64,000 bases of DNA from Planotetraspora kaengkrachanensis (GCF_016862895.1 NZ_BONV01000032.1:1-64000); one strand, 5' to 3'. Shown: positions 44,292 to 52,517, numbered from the stretch's first letter. Notes: generated by a model from the letters alone, not told the origin. Made by a program: numbers and translations.

Positions 44292-45425
44292 TCACCGGTG
44301 GGCGAGCACCCAGGCGGCGAAGGCCTCGACCCCGTCGACGACCCGTTCGAAACGCAGGGAGTGGAACAGGTCGAACGCGTGCTGCGCACCGGGCAACTCC
44401 GCGTAGACGACGGGGGCGGACGAGGTGCTGCGCAGCTTCCCGGCGAAGAGCCGGGCGCCTTCCACGTCGGCGATCGAGTCCCGGTCACCGTGGGCGATGA
44501 AGAACGGCGGCGCGTCCTGCCTGACATAGGCCAAGGGGGAGGATTCGGGGCCTTGGCCGTAGTAGTTCCCGTACCAGCCGTTCAGGGAGACGACCGCGGT
44601 GACCGAGGTGTCCGCGTGCTCGAATCCCGGCTGGAAGGCGGGGTCGTTGGGGGTGAGGGCGGCCATCGAGGAGAGGTGGCCACCCGCGGAGCTCCCCGAC
44701 ACGAAGATCGTTGACGGGTCGGCGCCGTATTCGTGTGCGTGTTCCCGCGCCCAGGCGATGATCTTCTTGAGGTCGACCAGGTGGTCGGGGAACTGCGCCG
44801 CCGGCCTGAGGCGGTAGTTCGCGCTGATGCAGACCCACCCTCGGCGTGCGAGTCGGTGGATGAGAGGGAGCGACTGGCTGTTCTTCCTGCCGCTGTAGAA
44901 CCCTCCTCCGTGCAGGTGGATCAGCACGGGACCACCTGAGGGGCGGGAGCGGTGGCGGTAGACGTCGAGGAGGTTGCGCCGGCCGGCGTCGCCGTAGCTG
45001 ATGTTCGCGTGCCGTTCGACATCGCGGGGGCGGAAGGGCACCGGCAGGAAGAGGATCCGGAGAAGCGGGAGCCGGGGGCGCCGCCCGGCGTCGGCGGCGG
45101 CACGCCACCCGTTGCCGAGGGCCTCGGTCAGGGCGTGGTCGACGGCCGGGCCGGTCCGCAGCCCCCGACGGACGACGACCGCCAGCCCACCCGCCACCAC
45201 GACCGCCGGCCACGCGCCCGGTGCGTCGATGGAGCCCTGGCCGAGCGCCAGCGCGGTCGAGGCCAGGATCCAGTAGAGGACGACGATGGACAGCTCGTTG
45301 ATGACGATGCCGATGCGGAAGCTCAAGTAGGCGAGCGACCACGGCCTGTTGATCGGTCGCAGGGCGAGCACCACGCAGATCGCGGTGAGAGCGATGGCCG
45401 TCAGGTAACCGATGGGGGGTGTCAT
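44292..45425 (-). CDS. Alpha/beta hydrolase (hormone-sensitive-lipase-like esterase), membrane-anchored
   Basis: 377 residues. N-terminal four hydrophobic segments (residues ~5-110), a YGDAGRRNLLDVYRHRSR linker, then the HSL fold: oxyanion HLHGGGFYSG, nucleophile elbow FVSGSSAGGHLSSMA, catalytic His in GAQHAFDLFHSLRFERV. Membrane anchoring of an HSL-like esterase is typical of some actinobacteria. ATG 45425 chosen from the conserved hydrophobic start (PPIGYLTAIALTAI); GTG 45476 is in frame. Upstream lies a CGAC-N4-GTCG pair like that at 2361. Confidence 0.8.
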   Translation of the reverse strand: MTPPIGYLTAIALTAICVVLALRPINRPWSLAYLSFRIGIVINELSIVVLYWILASTALALGQGSIDAPGAWPAVVVAGGLAVVVRRGLRTGPAVDHALTEALGNGWRAAADAGRRPRLPLLRILFLPVPFRPRDVERHANISYGDAGRRNLLDVYRHRSRPSGGPVLIHLHGGGFYSGRKNSQSLPLIHRLARRGWVCISANYRLRPAAQFPDHLVDLKKIIAWAREHAHEYGADPSTIFVSGSSAGGHLSSMAALTPNDPAFQPGFEHADTSVTAVVSLNGWYGNYYGQGPESSPLAYVRQDAPPFFIAHGDRDSIADVEGARLFAGKLRSTSSAPVVYAELPGAQHAFDLFHSLRFERVVDGVEAFAAWVLAHR

Positions 45426-45484
45426 GAAGGCAGCATCGCCGTCGCGGCCCGGCGGGCGCATCGGGCGCGCGGTCACGACGAGTT

Positions 45485-45519
45485 CGACCGAGGTGACGCC
45501 TGCCTACGACTTTGGTCGG
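45485..45519. promoter_or_regulatory. CGAC-N4-GTCG site pair upstream of the esterase gene
   Basis: A perfect CGACTTTGGTCGG at 45507-45519, identical over 13 bases to 2383-2395, plus a weaker CGAC-N4-GTGAC starting 22 bp away at 45485. The 22-bp spacing equals that at 2361/2383, arguing that one regulator controls both loci. Confidence 0.5.
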
Positions 45520-45625
45520 GGGCCGCAGACGCGGTCCCTCGTCGCGGTCGGTCGTGAAATGGCCCGCCATGCCGCACACCTGCGAAGGTGATTTCCCCAT
45601 GACCGTGTGCGAGGAGGCAGCACGG

Positions 45626-46510
45626 TCAACACTCAGGGTCGAGTCGGCCGAAGGACACCAAGGTGCGCATGCTCTGTAGCGTGACGATGCCTCGCCATTC
45701 GAGAAGCGAGGCCGGGCCGGGGGGTTCCCACGCGATCGGCCATCCGCCGTCAGCTTGTTGGTCGCGCTCCAAACGGTCGAGATGCGCCTGAATGACGTCG
45801 TCGGCGAACAGGCTGCGCCACAGACTGTCGGCGAAAGGCGCGACGCTGAGCGGCGACAGCCCATAGCTGGTGTCGTCCGGGTCCAACCGGAACCAGGACG
45901 CGTCGAGGAGGCTTTCGCGCACCCTGGCCGCCACCGAACTGGCGCGTTCGGACTCCGGGGTGTGCTCCAGGAAGACCAGGACCTCGTTCAAAGCATGAGC
46001 GTCAGTAGGCAGGTCCGCCTTGTCGAGTTGTTCCCAGCAATACTTGGCCGCCGCGGGGATCCAGGGGTGGTTCACGCGTAGCCGGTAGAGCAGGCCGACG
46101 ATCCCCGCGGACGGGTTGAGGCCCGGCTGGTAGGTCCACTCCGTCCAATGCGCCGCCCTCGGATATGCCTCGATCACCGGGAAGGCGAGCGGAACGGCTG
46201 CACCGCAGTCCATGTCGGCGGCGACCTTGGCGAGATACTCGCACGCACCGCGGACCAGCGGCGGATCGACGGTCCGAGCCGCGGCCATCGTCTGAAGCGC
46301 GACCTCGACATCAATGGGCAAGCTGGCAGGACAGCGCTTGTCGGGCTCAAGTCCATGGCCGAACCCGCCGTCATCGTTGGCGTATCCCTTCAGGACGTCG
46401 ATGGCCCGGTTGCCGGGAGCGTTCTCGAAGCAGGTGGCGAACAGGCGCTGCTCCAGGAGCCTGCCCTGGCGCAAAATGAACTCCCGTCCAGCGGCGAATC
46501 GCTCATTCAT
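45626..46510 (-). CDS. Alpha/alpha-toroid (terpene-cyclase/prenyltransferase-like) hypothetical protein
   Basis: 294 residues. Repeated Gly/Trp-rich motifs (NDDGGFGHGLEPD, DGGWPIAWEPPG) of a squalene-hopene-cyclase-like alpha/alpha-barrel and otherwise helical sequence. No DxDD or prenyl-binding motif is evident, so enzyme function is unassigned. ATG 46510 fits the first conserved residues (MNERFAAGREFI); the upstream extension is Arg/Pro rich, non-coding. Monocistronic as far as can be seen. Confidence 0.7.
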   Translation of the reverse strand: MNERFAAGREFILRQGRLLEQRLFATCFENAPGNRAIDVLKGYANDDGGFGHGLEPDKRCPASLPIDVEVALQTMAAARTVDPPLVRGACEYLAKVAADMDCGAAVPLAFPVIEAYPRAAHWTEWTYQPGLNPSAGIVGLLYRLRVNHPWIPAAAKYCWEQLDKADLPTDAHALNEVLVFLEHTPESERASSVAARVRESLLDASWFRLDPDDTSYGLSPLSVAPFADSLWRSLFADDVIQAHLDRLERDQQADGGWPIAWEPPGPASLLEWRGIVTLQSMRTLVSFGRLDPEC

Positions 46511-46632
46511 GACGGCGAGGGTACGGGGAGGGTCTGCCGGCCGTCTTGAACGAATCGGACGTGAGCCGCACCGGTGTGGGACTCGTGGCGGCACCGCGGC
46601 TCGGCTGACCGGCGAGGGTCGTGGAACCTGGG

Positions 46633-47445
46633 TCAGGCCATGTCCCAGAGCAGGCGGTAGTAGGCGATGCGTTCCCGGTCAGGGGCCACGCCGTACGCGT
46701 CGTACACGATGCCGTCGTAGCCCGGGCCGTAGTTCCACTCCGTGCTCCACGCGGCCACCGCCAGGTCGGCCCAGCGGTCGGCCACTCCGAGCGAGCCGAG
46801 GTCGACATGCGCGGAGAACCGCCCGTCATCGTGCACCAGGGTGTTGGGGACGCATGCGTCTCCGTGGCACACGACGAGGAGGTCGACGTCGGGCGGCGCT
46901 CCGATGCGCGCCCGGGCGTCGGAGAGGTCGAGATGCCGGTGCTCGGGAAACCGGTCGGCGGGTCCCTGACCGGCCGCGATGCGTTCGTCGGCCCTGGCGA
47001 TCCGCCGGTCGACGCTCCAGTCGAACGGGCACCGCTCGACGGGCAGGGCATCGTGGAAGGCGCGCAACCCTCGCCCGATCGCCGCGGCCGCGGTCGCCGG
47101 TTCGGCCACCCATCGCGGTGCGACGGCCGACAGGCCGGGGACGGCAGCGGTGACCAGCCATGAGCCGTGGGCGTCCGCCCCCTGCTCGACGACCTGGGGA
47201 ACCGTCACCCACGACCGCGCCCAGGCCAGCCGTTCGGCCTCGCCGGCAAGGTCGATCTCGGGCGTGCCCGCGGCGATCCATTTGACGTAGCGGACACCGC
47301 CGCGACCGTCGTCGAGCCGGAACGTCAGCCCGCCGAGTTCGTTGCGCCACACCGGGGTGACGGCGTGTTCTCCGGCGAGCGCCGCGACGGCATCGGGCAC
47401 GTCCACGGGCCCGGTCGGGATCTCGGAGGTGACGTCGCGGCTCAC
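46633..47445 (-). CDS. APH(3')-like aminoglycoside/small-molecule phosphotransferase
   Basis: 270 residues from GTG 47445 (ATG 47514 would add 23). Kinase motifs: VVCHGDACVPNTLVHDDGRFSAHVDLGSLGVADRWADLAVA, closely like APH(3') HGDACLPN and D-x-G-R-x-G-x-A-D, a C-terminal RIAYYRLLWDM, and a nucleotide-binding strand YVKWIAAGTPEIDLAGEAERLAWA. Probably confers or descends from aminoglycoside resistance; could act on another hydroxylated compound. Length from GTG matches the family, so that start is preferred. Confidence 0.82.
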   Translation of the reverse strand: MSRDVTSEIPTGPVDVPDAVAALAGEHAVTPVWRNELGGLTFRLDDGRGGVRYVKWIAAGTPEIDLAGEAERLAWARSWVTVPQVVEQGADAHGSWLVTAAVPGLSAVAPRWVAEPATAAAAIGRGLRAFHDALPVERCPFDWSVDRRIARADERIAAGQGPADRFPEHRHLDLSDARARIGAPPDVDLLVVCHGDACVPNTLVHDDGRFSAHVDLGSLGVADRWADLAVAAWSTEWNYGPGYDGIVYDAYGVAPDRERIAYYRLLWDMA

Positions 47446-47515
47446 GGCGAGCGATTCTTCCGGAGAACACGAGACGTCGTCGAGCCGGGGCCGGCCGGCA
47501 TGAGGGGCGCCCATC

Positions 47516-47563
47516 GACGCTGTTGCCGTTGTCGTCCTGCCGCCAGACCGACCATGTCGTCAT
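47516..47563 (-). pseudogene. N-terminal remnant of a SPOR-like small protein
   Basis: Reading MTTWSVWRQDDNGNSV with an AGGATG-type region upstream; VWRQDDNGN is the start of a family of ~85-residue SPOR-like proteins in actinobacteria. The frame then runs into unrelated sequence at the start of the APH gene, so only ~16 residues remain. Recognition rests on a short motif. Confidence 0.4.
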
Positions 47564-47617
47564 GCGGAGATCATCCTGTGGCTTCGGGTCCGGCCACGAC
47601 CCGGCCATGGACGACTC

Positions 47618-48235
47618 TCATGCCTGCTGACCGGTTTCGACAATGAGCGTGTAATCGACGCCCGTGTGGAAGTCGCCGGAGGACCCGCGGATGATCAGGG
47701 TGTGCCTGCCGGGTCGCAGCGGCTGGAGGCGAACCCACAAGCCGCATGCGAAAGACGTCGTCGTTCCCTCCTCGCCGGTCAGTGGATTGCCCGCCACCCC
47801 CGTCACGGCGACGTCGTCGTCTTCCATGCGTTCAGGCGTGACCGGCTTCCCGTCAAGGGTGGCCCGGCCCTGAGCAGTGGCCAGGAAGTCCTTGCACTCC
47901 GCCTCGGAGCAGACCAGGTTCGCCAAGGGCACCACCACCGGTCGGCCCGCGGGAACCCGGCACGTCCGCTGCACCGTGCCGCCGAACGTCCCGGCGAGGA
48001 ACCACACATCGACCGGCTGATTCCGATCGCAGAATTCCCCGGTCGTGTCCATCACCGGGTTCGTGCTCTCGCCTTCGGAGGCGGCCCACGTCCACCAGCG
48101 TCCTTGGATCGTCTCTGTCGTCGCGGCCCTTTGCTGTGGGAACGCGATGTCGTTCTCGCCGCTCAGTCGGAGCGTTCCGCAGCCGGTGAGAACGCTGAGG
48201 ATCAGCAGAAGCGGTAAAGCGGATCTTGCGAACAT
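47618..48235 (-). CDS. Hypothetical lipoprotein
   Basis: 205 residues. Signal with lipobox LSVLTGC (Cys near 19), then a secreted, Cys-containing beta-rich domain (IQGRWWTWAASEGESTNPV, CDRNQPVDVWFLAGTFGG, CRVPAGRPVVVPLANLVC, and a DYTLIV end) resembling actinobacterial secreted proteins of unknown role. A TATGAT -10 (48242-48247) stands six bases before the ATG, a clear leaderless promoter. I do not recognise a family function. Confidence 0.75.
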   Translation of the reverse strand: MFARSALPLLLILSVLTGCGTLRLSGENDIAFPQQRAATTETIQGRWWTWAASEGESTNPVMDTTGEFCDRNQPVDVWFLAGTFGGTVQRTCRVPAGRPVVVPLANLVCSEAECKDFLATAQGRATLDGKPVTPERMEDDDVAVTGVAGNPLTGEEGTTTSFACGLWVRLQPLRPGRHTLIIRGSSGDFHTGVDYTLIVETGQQA

Positions 48236-48241
48236 CCGTGA

Positions 48242-48247
48242 ATCATA
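48242..48247 (-). promoter_or_regulatory. -10 box TATGAT of the lipoprotein gene
   Basis: On the minus strand TATGAT is followed by six bases and the ATG at 48235, the usual spacing for a leaderless actinobacterial transcript. No clear -35 was identified. Confidence 0.55.
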
Positions 48248-48250
48248 GGC

Positions 48251-48397
48251 TCAATGAAGATCCGGAATTCCATACGGATCAAGAGGTGCCCGCCTGTCCC
48301 GCAGGGGAGCTTCCGTACGCAGCCACTCACTCAGCGATTCCACGTTCGGACCGTCGTCCGGATGGATCGAGACCATCATGTTGGCGACCCAGCTCAT
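48251..48397 (-). CDS. Short ORF, 48 residues, truncated-looking
   Basis: Begins MSWVANMMVSIHPDDGPNVE and continues SLSEWLRTEAPLRDRRAPLD to a TGA at 48251. The N-terminal pattern (MSWVA-N-V-S ... ALSEWLR-EAP-RD) is that of longer (~130-residue) actinobacterial hypothetical proteins, so this is probably a 3'-truncated copy. It starts 24 nt after the stop of the gene at 48422. Below the usual ORF length cut-off; codon use looks coding. Confidence 0.45.
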   Translation of the reverse strand: MSWVANMMVSIHPDDGPNVESLSEWLRTEAPLRDRRAPLDPYGIPDLH

Positions 48398-48421
48398 CGG
48401 GCTATCGTCCGTGACGGGCGA

Positions 48422-48883
48422 TCAGGTGCTGTAGAGCCCGTCCCACGGTTCTGAGAACCCGAGGCGGTCCGGGTACAGCTCGACCCAGTCGCCTCTCTCG
48501 GCGTCAGACTCGTCGATCAGCCCGAATGTGACACCGTCATAGAGCACGCGGAACAGTTGAACGGCGATGTCGGCGTACTTGCGCTCAGGCAGCTGATTCA
48601 GCAGGCCGGCCAAGCGTGTCTCGGCCTGTTCGCCAAGTTCACCGCGCAGATTCGGGCCGATGCCCACCAGAGAGATGTCGGACCGGCGATGACGGCCATC
48701 GGCGTCGAACAGGTGCAGGTAGGTGTACCAGCGTATGCGCGCTCGGTCCCAGTCCGGCTCGTGGTCGTCGTCGCGACGGGCGCCGTGTATCCCTGCGTAA
48801 AACTGACCGTCGGCGTACAGCCCCACCGTGTCGGTGCGGTAACCCGGTTCGTGCGCGATCGGAACAAGATCAGGTACCGGCAT
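48422..48883 (-). CDS. Hypothetical protein, 153 residues
   Basis: No family recognised. Sequence from ATG 48883: MPVPDLVPIAHEPGYRTDTV, an aromatic/Trp-rich middle (WDRARIRWYTYLHLFDADG), two acidic stretches, and a C-terminal YPDRLGFSEPWDGLY. Looks globular, cytoplasmic and acidic. Grouped with other small unrecognised genes on the minus strand; immunity-like or accessory role cannot be judged. Confidence 0.6.
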   Translation of the reverse strand: MPVPDLVPIAHEPGYRTDTVGLYADGQFYAGIHGARRDDDHEPDWDRARIRWYTYLHLFDADGRHRRSDISLVGIGPNLRGELGEQAETRLAGLLNQLPERKYADIAVQLFRVLYDGVTFGLIDESDAERGDWVELYPDRLGFSEPWDGLYST

Positions 48884-48918
48884 GCGGGCAAGGGTATCCG
48901 GCTGATCGGCGAGGAGTG

Positions 48919-49326
48919 TCAGGGGTGGTAGCCACGGCCGCCGGGTTGGGTCTCCTGCCATTCGTCGTACAAGCCGTATCCGAGGGCGAGCACGGGCAGG
49001 AAGGAGACGGCGGCGATCGCCAGGACGCCCAGGATCGCGAGGATCCACGCGCGGCGAAGGGACGCGGCCCGGCGGGAGTGCGACCACAACACGGCCGCCG
49101 CCGGGTACCCGACGAGTGGCGGAAGGCCCATCGCCATCAGTCCGGACCAGGCCCCGTCACCCCCCTGGGAAATCTGTCCCGCGAAGACCGCGATGACGAA
49201 CACCGCCCAGGGCAGCGTGATCATCCCCACGGGCGCCGCCACGCAGACCAGCAGCGCCGCGGGGAGACGAAGAGCGAAAGGGCGGCGCACCTCCGGTTCG
49301 GGGACCGTGTCCGTGACTGCGCCCAT
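48919..49326 (-). CDS. Small membrane protein
   Basis: 135 residues from ATG 49326, whose first base is the last base of the stop of a 38-residue upstream ORF (TGATG); GTG 49335 is an alternative. Three or four hydrophobic segments (LPAALLVCVAAPVGMITLPWAVFVIAVFAG, LPPLVGYPAAAVLWS, AWILAILGVLAIAAVSFLPVLALGYGL), short cytoplasmic tails, tail rich in Gly/Tyr/His/Pro. No family recognised. Confidence 0.6.
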   Translation of the reverse strand: MGAVTDTVPEPEVRRPFALRLPAALLVCVAAPVGMITLPWAVFVIAVFAGQISQGGDGAWSGLMAMGLPPLVGYPAAAVLWSHSRRAASLRRAWILAILGVLAIAAVSFLPVLALGYGLYDEWQETQPGGRGYHP

Positions 49327-49442
49327 CACGCCCACGTGCCCGCGCGGCCCTCGCGCCCGGACGTCGTCGGCGCCGCCGTGCCCGTACCGGCCGCGACCAC
49401 GAGATCCGCCCAGAGGGTCCGCATCAACCGTCCAAGATTCAT
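49326..49442 (-). CDS. Very short ORF (38 residues), possibly leaderless
   Basis: MNLGRLMRTLWADLVVAAGT then a Thr/Gly/Arg-rich end. TAGTCT lies seven bases before the ATG at 49442, and the stop shares its A with the ATG of the membrane-protein gene. Coupling and promoter position support translation; the protein is too short to assess by similarity. May be a leader peptide. Confidence 0.35.
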   Translation of the reverse strand: MNLGRLMRTLWADLVVAAGTGTAAPTTSGREGRAGTWA

Positions 49443-49488
49443 ACCGGTGAGACTACGGTCCAAGGCGCCATCGCCTGCTGATCCGGCT

Positions 49489-49617
49489 GGGGAACGGCTC
49501 GGCCGAACGCCAGGGGCGCAGGCACAGTTCGTCCTCTCAGGTTCCGATGCGGGGGACCGGCAAGGCGAGGGGGAACGGCTCGGCCGAACGCCAGGGGCGC
49601 AGCCACAGTTCGTCCTC
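49489..49617 (-). repeat. 48-bp tandem duplication, period 81 bp, across an HxlR stop codon
   Basis: 48 bases at 49570-49617 recur at 49489-49536 with one difference; the period (81 bp, 27 codons) is in frame. The upstream copy encodes EDELWLRPWRSAEPFP inside the gene, the other would encode EDELCLRPWRSAEPFP right after its TGA at 49537. Confidence 0.85.
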
Positions 49618-50049
49618 GCGCCGGATCGGCTCCCCGCAGTGATCGCAGACGTCGCTGGGCGCCGTGGCGTGATCGCAGGCCCGGTGGATCACCTGCATCG
49701 GAGCGGACGGCTCACCCGGCTCCGTGTGCGCCTGCCCCCAGGCCGCCAGGGCGTGCAACACGGGAAGGACGTCGGCCCCGGCGGCGGTGAGGCGGTACTC
49801 GTGGCGGGGGCGCCCGCCGTCGCAGTAGGGCACGCGGGTGAGCAGGCCCGCGTCGACCATCCGGGCGAGCCTGTTGGAAAGGATGTTGTCGGCGATGCCC
49901 AGTTCGGAGCGGAAGGCGTCGAACCGGGTCGTCCCCAGATTGGCGTTGCGCAATATCAGCAGCGTCCACCGTTCGCCCAGCAAGCCCACCGCTCGCCCGA
50001 TCGGGCAGGGGGCGGACACCTGTTCACGGGTTGTCACGTCGGCCTCCAT
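49537..50049 (-). CDS. HxlR-family regulator with extended C-terminus
   Basis: 170 residues. HxlR winged helix: PCPIGRAVGLLGERWTLLILRNANLGTTRFDAFRSELGIADNILSNRLARMVDAGLLTRVPY and a wing RPRHEYRLTAAGADVLPVL. The C-terminus extends ~55 residues with CDHATAPSDVCDHCGEPIRRE (a probable zinc knuckle) and ends after the duplicated EDELWLRPWRS motif, so the tail length is variable by duplication. Divergent from a lactate-monooxygenase-type enzyme, with a 15-bp palindrome between them. Confidence 0.85.
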   Translation of the reverse strand: MEADVTTREQVSAPCPIGRAVGLLGERWTLLILRNANLGTTRFDAFRSELGIADNILSNRLARMVDAGLLTRVPYCDGGRPRHEYRLTAAGADVLPVLHALAAWGQAHTEPGEPSAPMQVIHRACDHATAPSDVCDHCGEPIRREDELWLRPWRSAEPFPLALPVPRIGT

Positions 50050-50111
50050 GAGAGTGCCAAGCTGTCTTGCCCCGGCTTGAGTCTAAGGCGTAAAGTCGGC
50101 GTTATCGAGGG

Positions 50112-50126
50112 CTTGCATATTGCAAG
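50112..50126. promoter_or_regulatory. Palindrome CTTGCATATTGCAAG, HxlR operator candidate
   Basis: A perfect 15-bp palindrome (6-bp arms, 3-bp centre) in the AT-rich divergent promoter between the HxlR gene and the lactate-oxidase-type gene. An extra TGCAAG half-site lies at 50154. Fits an HxlR dimer site. Confidence 0.6.
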
Positions 50127-50226
50127 TTACGAGGTGGGATGGTAATCGCCGCGTGCAAGCTCCTCATGGATCACCCCGCGCGGCAGCGCCGACGGATCGG
50201 AGGCGGGCCAGGGAAAGGAGGCGGCC

Positions 50227-51387
50227 ATGGCCGTGCTCGCCGATTACCAGCGCGAAATCTACTTCCGCGGGCTCGACGGCGTGCTGCCCGACCTGCCCAC
50301 CGATCTCGACGCCCTGGAGCGTACGGCGGAGCGGCGGCTCGAGCCCCGGGCGTTCGCCTACGTCGCCGGAGCCGCCGGCACGGAGTCCACCGCACGGGCC
50401 AATCGCGCGGCCTTCGAGCGGCGCCGCATCGTCCCGAGGATGCTGAGCGGCGTCGCGGACCCCGACACGTCGCTGGAGTTGTTCGGCGAGTGGATGGCCG
50501 CACCGGTTCTGCTCGACCCGGTCGGCGTCCTTACGATCATGCATCCCGAGGGGGAACTCGCCGTGGCCCGGGCGGCGGCCGCCCTTGGGACGACCATGGT
50601 GCTGAGCACCGCCGCGGGGCACACGATGGAGCAGGTGGCGGAGGCGAGCGCGGGCGGCTCCCGGTGGTACCAGCTCTACTGGCCCAAGGATCGCGACCTG
50701 GCGGAGAGCTTCCTCGAGCGCGCGCGGTCGGCGGGCTACCGCGCCCTCGTCGTCACGCTGGACAACCACACGCTCGCCTGGCGGCCGCGTGACCTGGACC
50801 AGGCCTACCTGCCGTTCCTGCGCGGTGTCGGGATCGCCAACTACGTCACCGACCCGGTCTTCCAGAAGGCGGTCGGCTCCCCGATCGGCGAACACAACCT
50901 GCGCGAGGCCGTTCTCGCCTGGACGGCCACCTTCGGCGACGCGTCGCTGAGCTGGAAGGACGTTCCGTTCCTGCGGGAACACTGGGACGGGCCGATCATC
51001 TTGAAGGGCATCCTGCACGCCGATGACGCGCGGCACGCCGCCGACGCGGGAATGGACGGCGTCGTCGTCTCCAACCACGGCGGACGGCAGGTCGACGGTG
51101 CGATCGCCGCGCTGGACGCCCTGCCCGCGGTCGCGGCGGCCGTGGGGGACCGGGTCGACGTCCTGTTCGACAGCGGGATCCGCACCGGGTCCGACGTGAT
51201 CAAGGCGCTCGCCCTGGGAGCCCGGGCCGTCCTGATCGGCCGTCCCTACGTCTACGGGCTCGGGCTCGCCGGTGAGGCGGGAGTCCGGCACGTGATCCGC
51301 AGCCTGCTGGCCGACCTGGACATCACGATGACGGTGTGCGGCATCCCGGCAGTCGGCGAGATCACCCCGGAGATCCTCGCCGCGTGA
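50227..51387 (+). CDS. FMN-dependent alpha-hydroxy-acid oxidase (lactate 2-monooxygenase type)
   Basis: 386 residues. TIM-barrel flavoenzyme: FAYVAGAAGTESTARANRAAFERRRIVPRML at the N-terminus, YQLYWPKD, LVVTLDN, ILKGILHADDARHAADAGMDGVVVSNHGGRQVDGAIAALDALP with the catalytic His and Arg, DSGIRTGSDVIKALALGA and RPYVYGLGLAGEAGV. Family: oxidises L-lactate or related 2-hydroxyacids; sequence resembles lactate monooxygenase. GGAAAGGAGG precedes ATG 50227. Probably controlled by the divergent HxlR protein. Confidence 0.88.
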   Translation: MAVLADYQREIYFRGLDGVLPDLPTDLDALERTAERRLEPRAFAYVAGAAGTESTARANRAAFERRRIVPRMLSGVADPDTSLELFGEWMAAPVLLDPVGVLTIMHPEGELAVARAAAALGTTMVLSTAAGHTMEQVAEASAGGSRWYQLYWPKDRDLAESFLERARSAGYRALVVTLDNHTLAWRPRDLDQAYLPFLRGVGIANYVTDPVFQKAVGSPIGEHNLREAVLAWTATFGDASLSWKDVPFLREHWDGPIILKGILHADDARHAADAGMDGVVVSNHGGRQVDGAIAALDALPAVAAAVGDRVDVLFDSGIRTGSDVIKALALGARAVLIGRPYVYGLGLAGEAGVRHVIRSLLADLDITMTVCGIPAVGEITPEILAA

Positions 51388-51390
51388 TCC

Positions 51391-51648
51391 CTACGCGGCC
51401 TCGGCGGCCCTGCCCAGCTCCGCGAGCGCGGGGTAGCGGTGCTGTTCGGCGAGGAAGTGGCCCGCGCCCACGATGAGCACGATCGGCCACTCGACGATCT
51501 CCATGGCTCCGAGCAGGCCCAGAACCGCGTAGAACACGAGCCGGTCGGGCGGGGGGACGGTCACAGTCCCGATCAGCGGCAGGGTTACGTGGCGCCGCTC
51601 GTTCAGCTCGAGCTGGACCTTGGCGACGACGTGCGATCGGTTGGCCAT
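51391..51648 (-). CDS. Small membrane-associated protein, 85 residues
   Basis: Start MANRSHVVAKVQLELNERRH, then LVFYAVLGLLGAMEIVEWPIVLIVGAGHFLAEQHRY, one or two hydrophobic segments. AGGAGG lies before ATG 51648. Converges with the hydroxy-acid oxidase, stops 3 nt apart. Short membrane protein of a type common in actinobacteria; no function assigned. Confidence 0.7.
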   Translation of the reverse strand: MANRSHVVAKVQLELNERRHVTLPLIGTVTVPPPDRLVFYAVLGLLGAMEIVEWPIVLIVGAGHFLAEQHRYPALAELGRAAEAA

Positions 51649-51856
51649 GGCGTCCTCCTGAGGCGTGTCGGGCACGAGTCGAACGGCGGCGGTGAATCGC
51701 GTCGTATGCCCGCGATGCCCGGCTCGGCGCCGTCGGTAACGCCAGTTGACGAGCACTTTGCCCCGGTGCCGCGTGCGGGCGGCATCGCCCTCCCTGGAGA
51801 AAGGGCGATGCCGCGGCCCGCGCGTCCCGGAATCTCCCGCGCGAACCGGCACGAGG

Positions 51857-52474
51857 TCAGCTCTCCGGCATCAGGACGGTGTCGATGATGTAGACGGTCG
51901 CGTTCATGGTCGGGACGTCGCCGCAGACGACGTTGGCGCCGCCCGCCGTGAACGTCTCGCCGGAGCCCGTCGTGGTCACCTTGGCGCCCTCCAGCGTGGT
52001 GAACGAGCCGTTCTCCAGGTCGGCCGGGGTCTTGCGGCCGGGCACGACGTGGTAGGTGAGGATGTCGGTGAGCTTCTTCTTGTCTGCAAGCACCTTGGCC
52101 AGCGTGTCCTTGGGGATCTTGGCGAAGGCGTCGTTGGTCGGCGCGAAGACGGTGATGCCCTGGGCGGAGTTGAGCGTGTCGACCAGCCCTGCCTTCTTCA
52201 CCGCTGTGACCAGGGTGGACAGGACGGGGTTGTTGGACGCGGCCGTCGCCACCGGGTCGTCGGCCATCCCGCTGAAGCTGCCCTCGCCCGAGGCGGGGAC
52301 GGCCGAGCAGGCCGTGCCGAACGGCATGGCCGCGGCGGGAGCCGGTGACGTCGGCGCCTGGGCGACCGGGGCGCCGGCTGTGGACGCCGGGGCGGTCTCC
52401 GCGTCGCCGCCGCAGGCGGTGGCCAGGCACAGGGCGCCCGCGAGGACGGGCAGGGCGAGCAGGGTGTTCCTCAT
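51857..52474 (-). CDS. Fasciclin-domain lipoprotein (MPT83/MPT70-like)
   Basis: 205 residues. Lipobox LCLATAC (Cys near residue 21), an Ala/Pro/Thr linker, then a FAS1 domain: NNPVLSTLVTAVKKAGLVDTLNSAQGITVFAPTNDAFAKIP, TDILTYHVVPGRKTP and NATVYIIDTVLMP. Surface-exposed, possibly cell-adhesion protein. In mycobacteria similar fasciclin proteins belong to the SigK regulon, and here it lies downstream of SigK-controlled genes (43 nt after the molybdoenzyme stop, probably same operon). Confidence 0.9.
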   Translation of the reverse strand: MRNTLLALPVLAGALCLATACGGDAETAPASTAGAPVAQAPTSPAPAAAMPFGTACSAVPASGEGSFSGMADDPVATAASNNPVLSTLVTAVKKAGLVDTLNSAQGITVFAPTNDAFAKIPKDTLAKVLADKKKLTDILTYHVVPGRKTPADLENGSFTTLEGAKVTTTGSGETFTAGGANVVCGDVPTMNATVYIIDTVLMPES

Positions 52475-52517
52475 GATGATCTTCCTTCGGATCGGTCGGA
52501 CAGATGGCGGGGGATGG

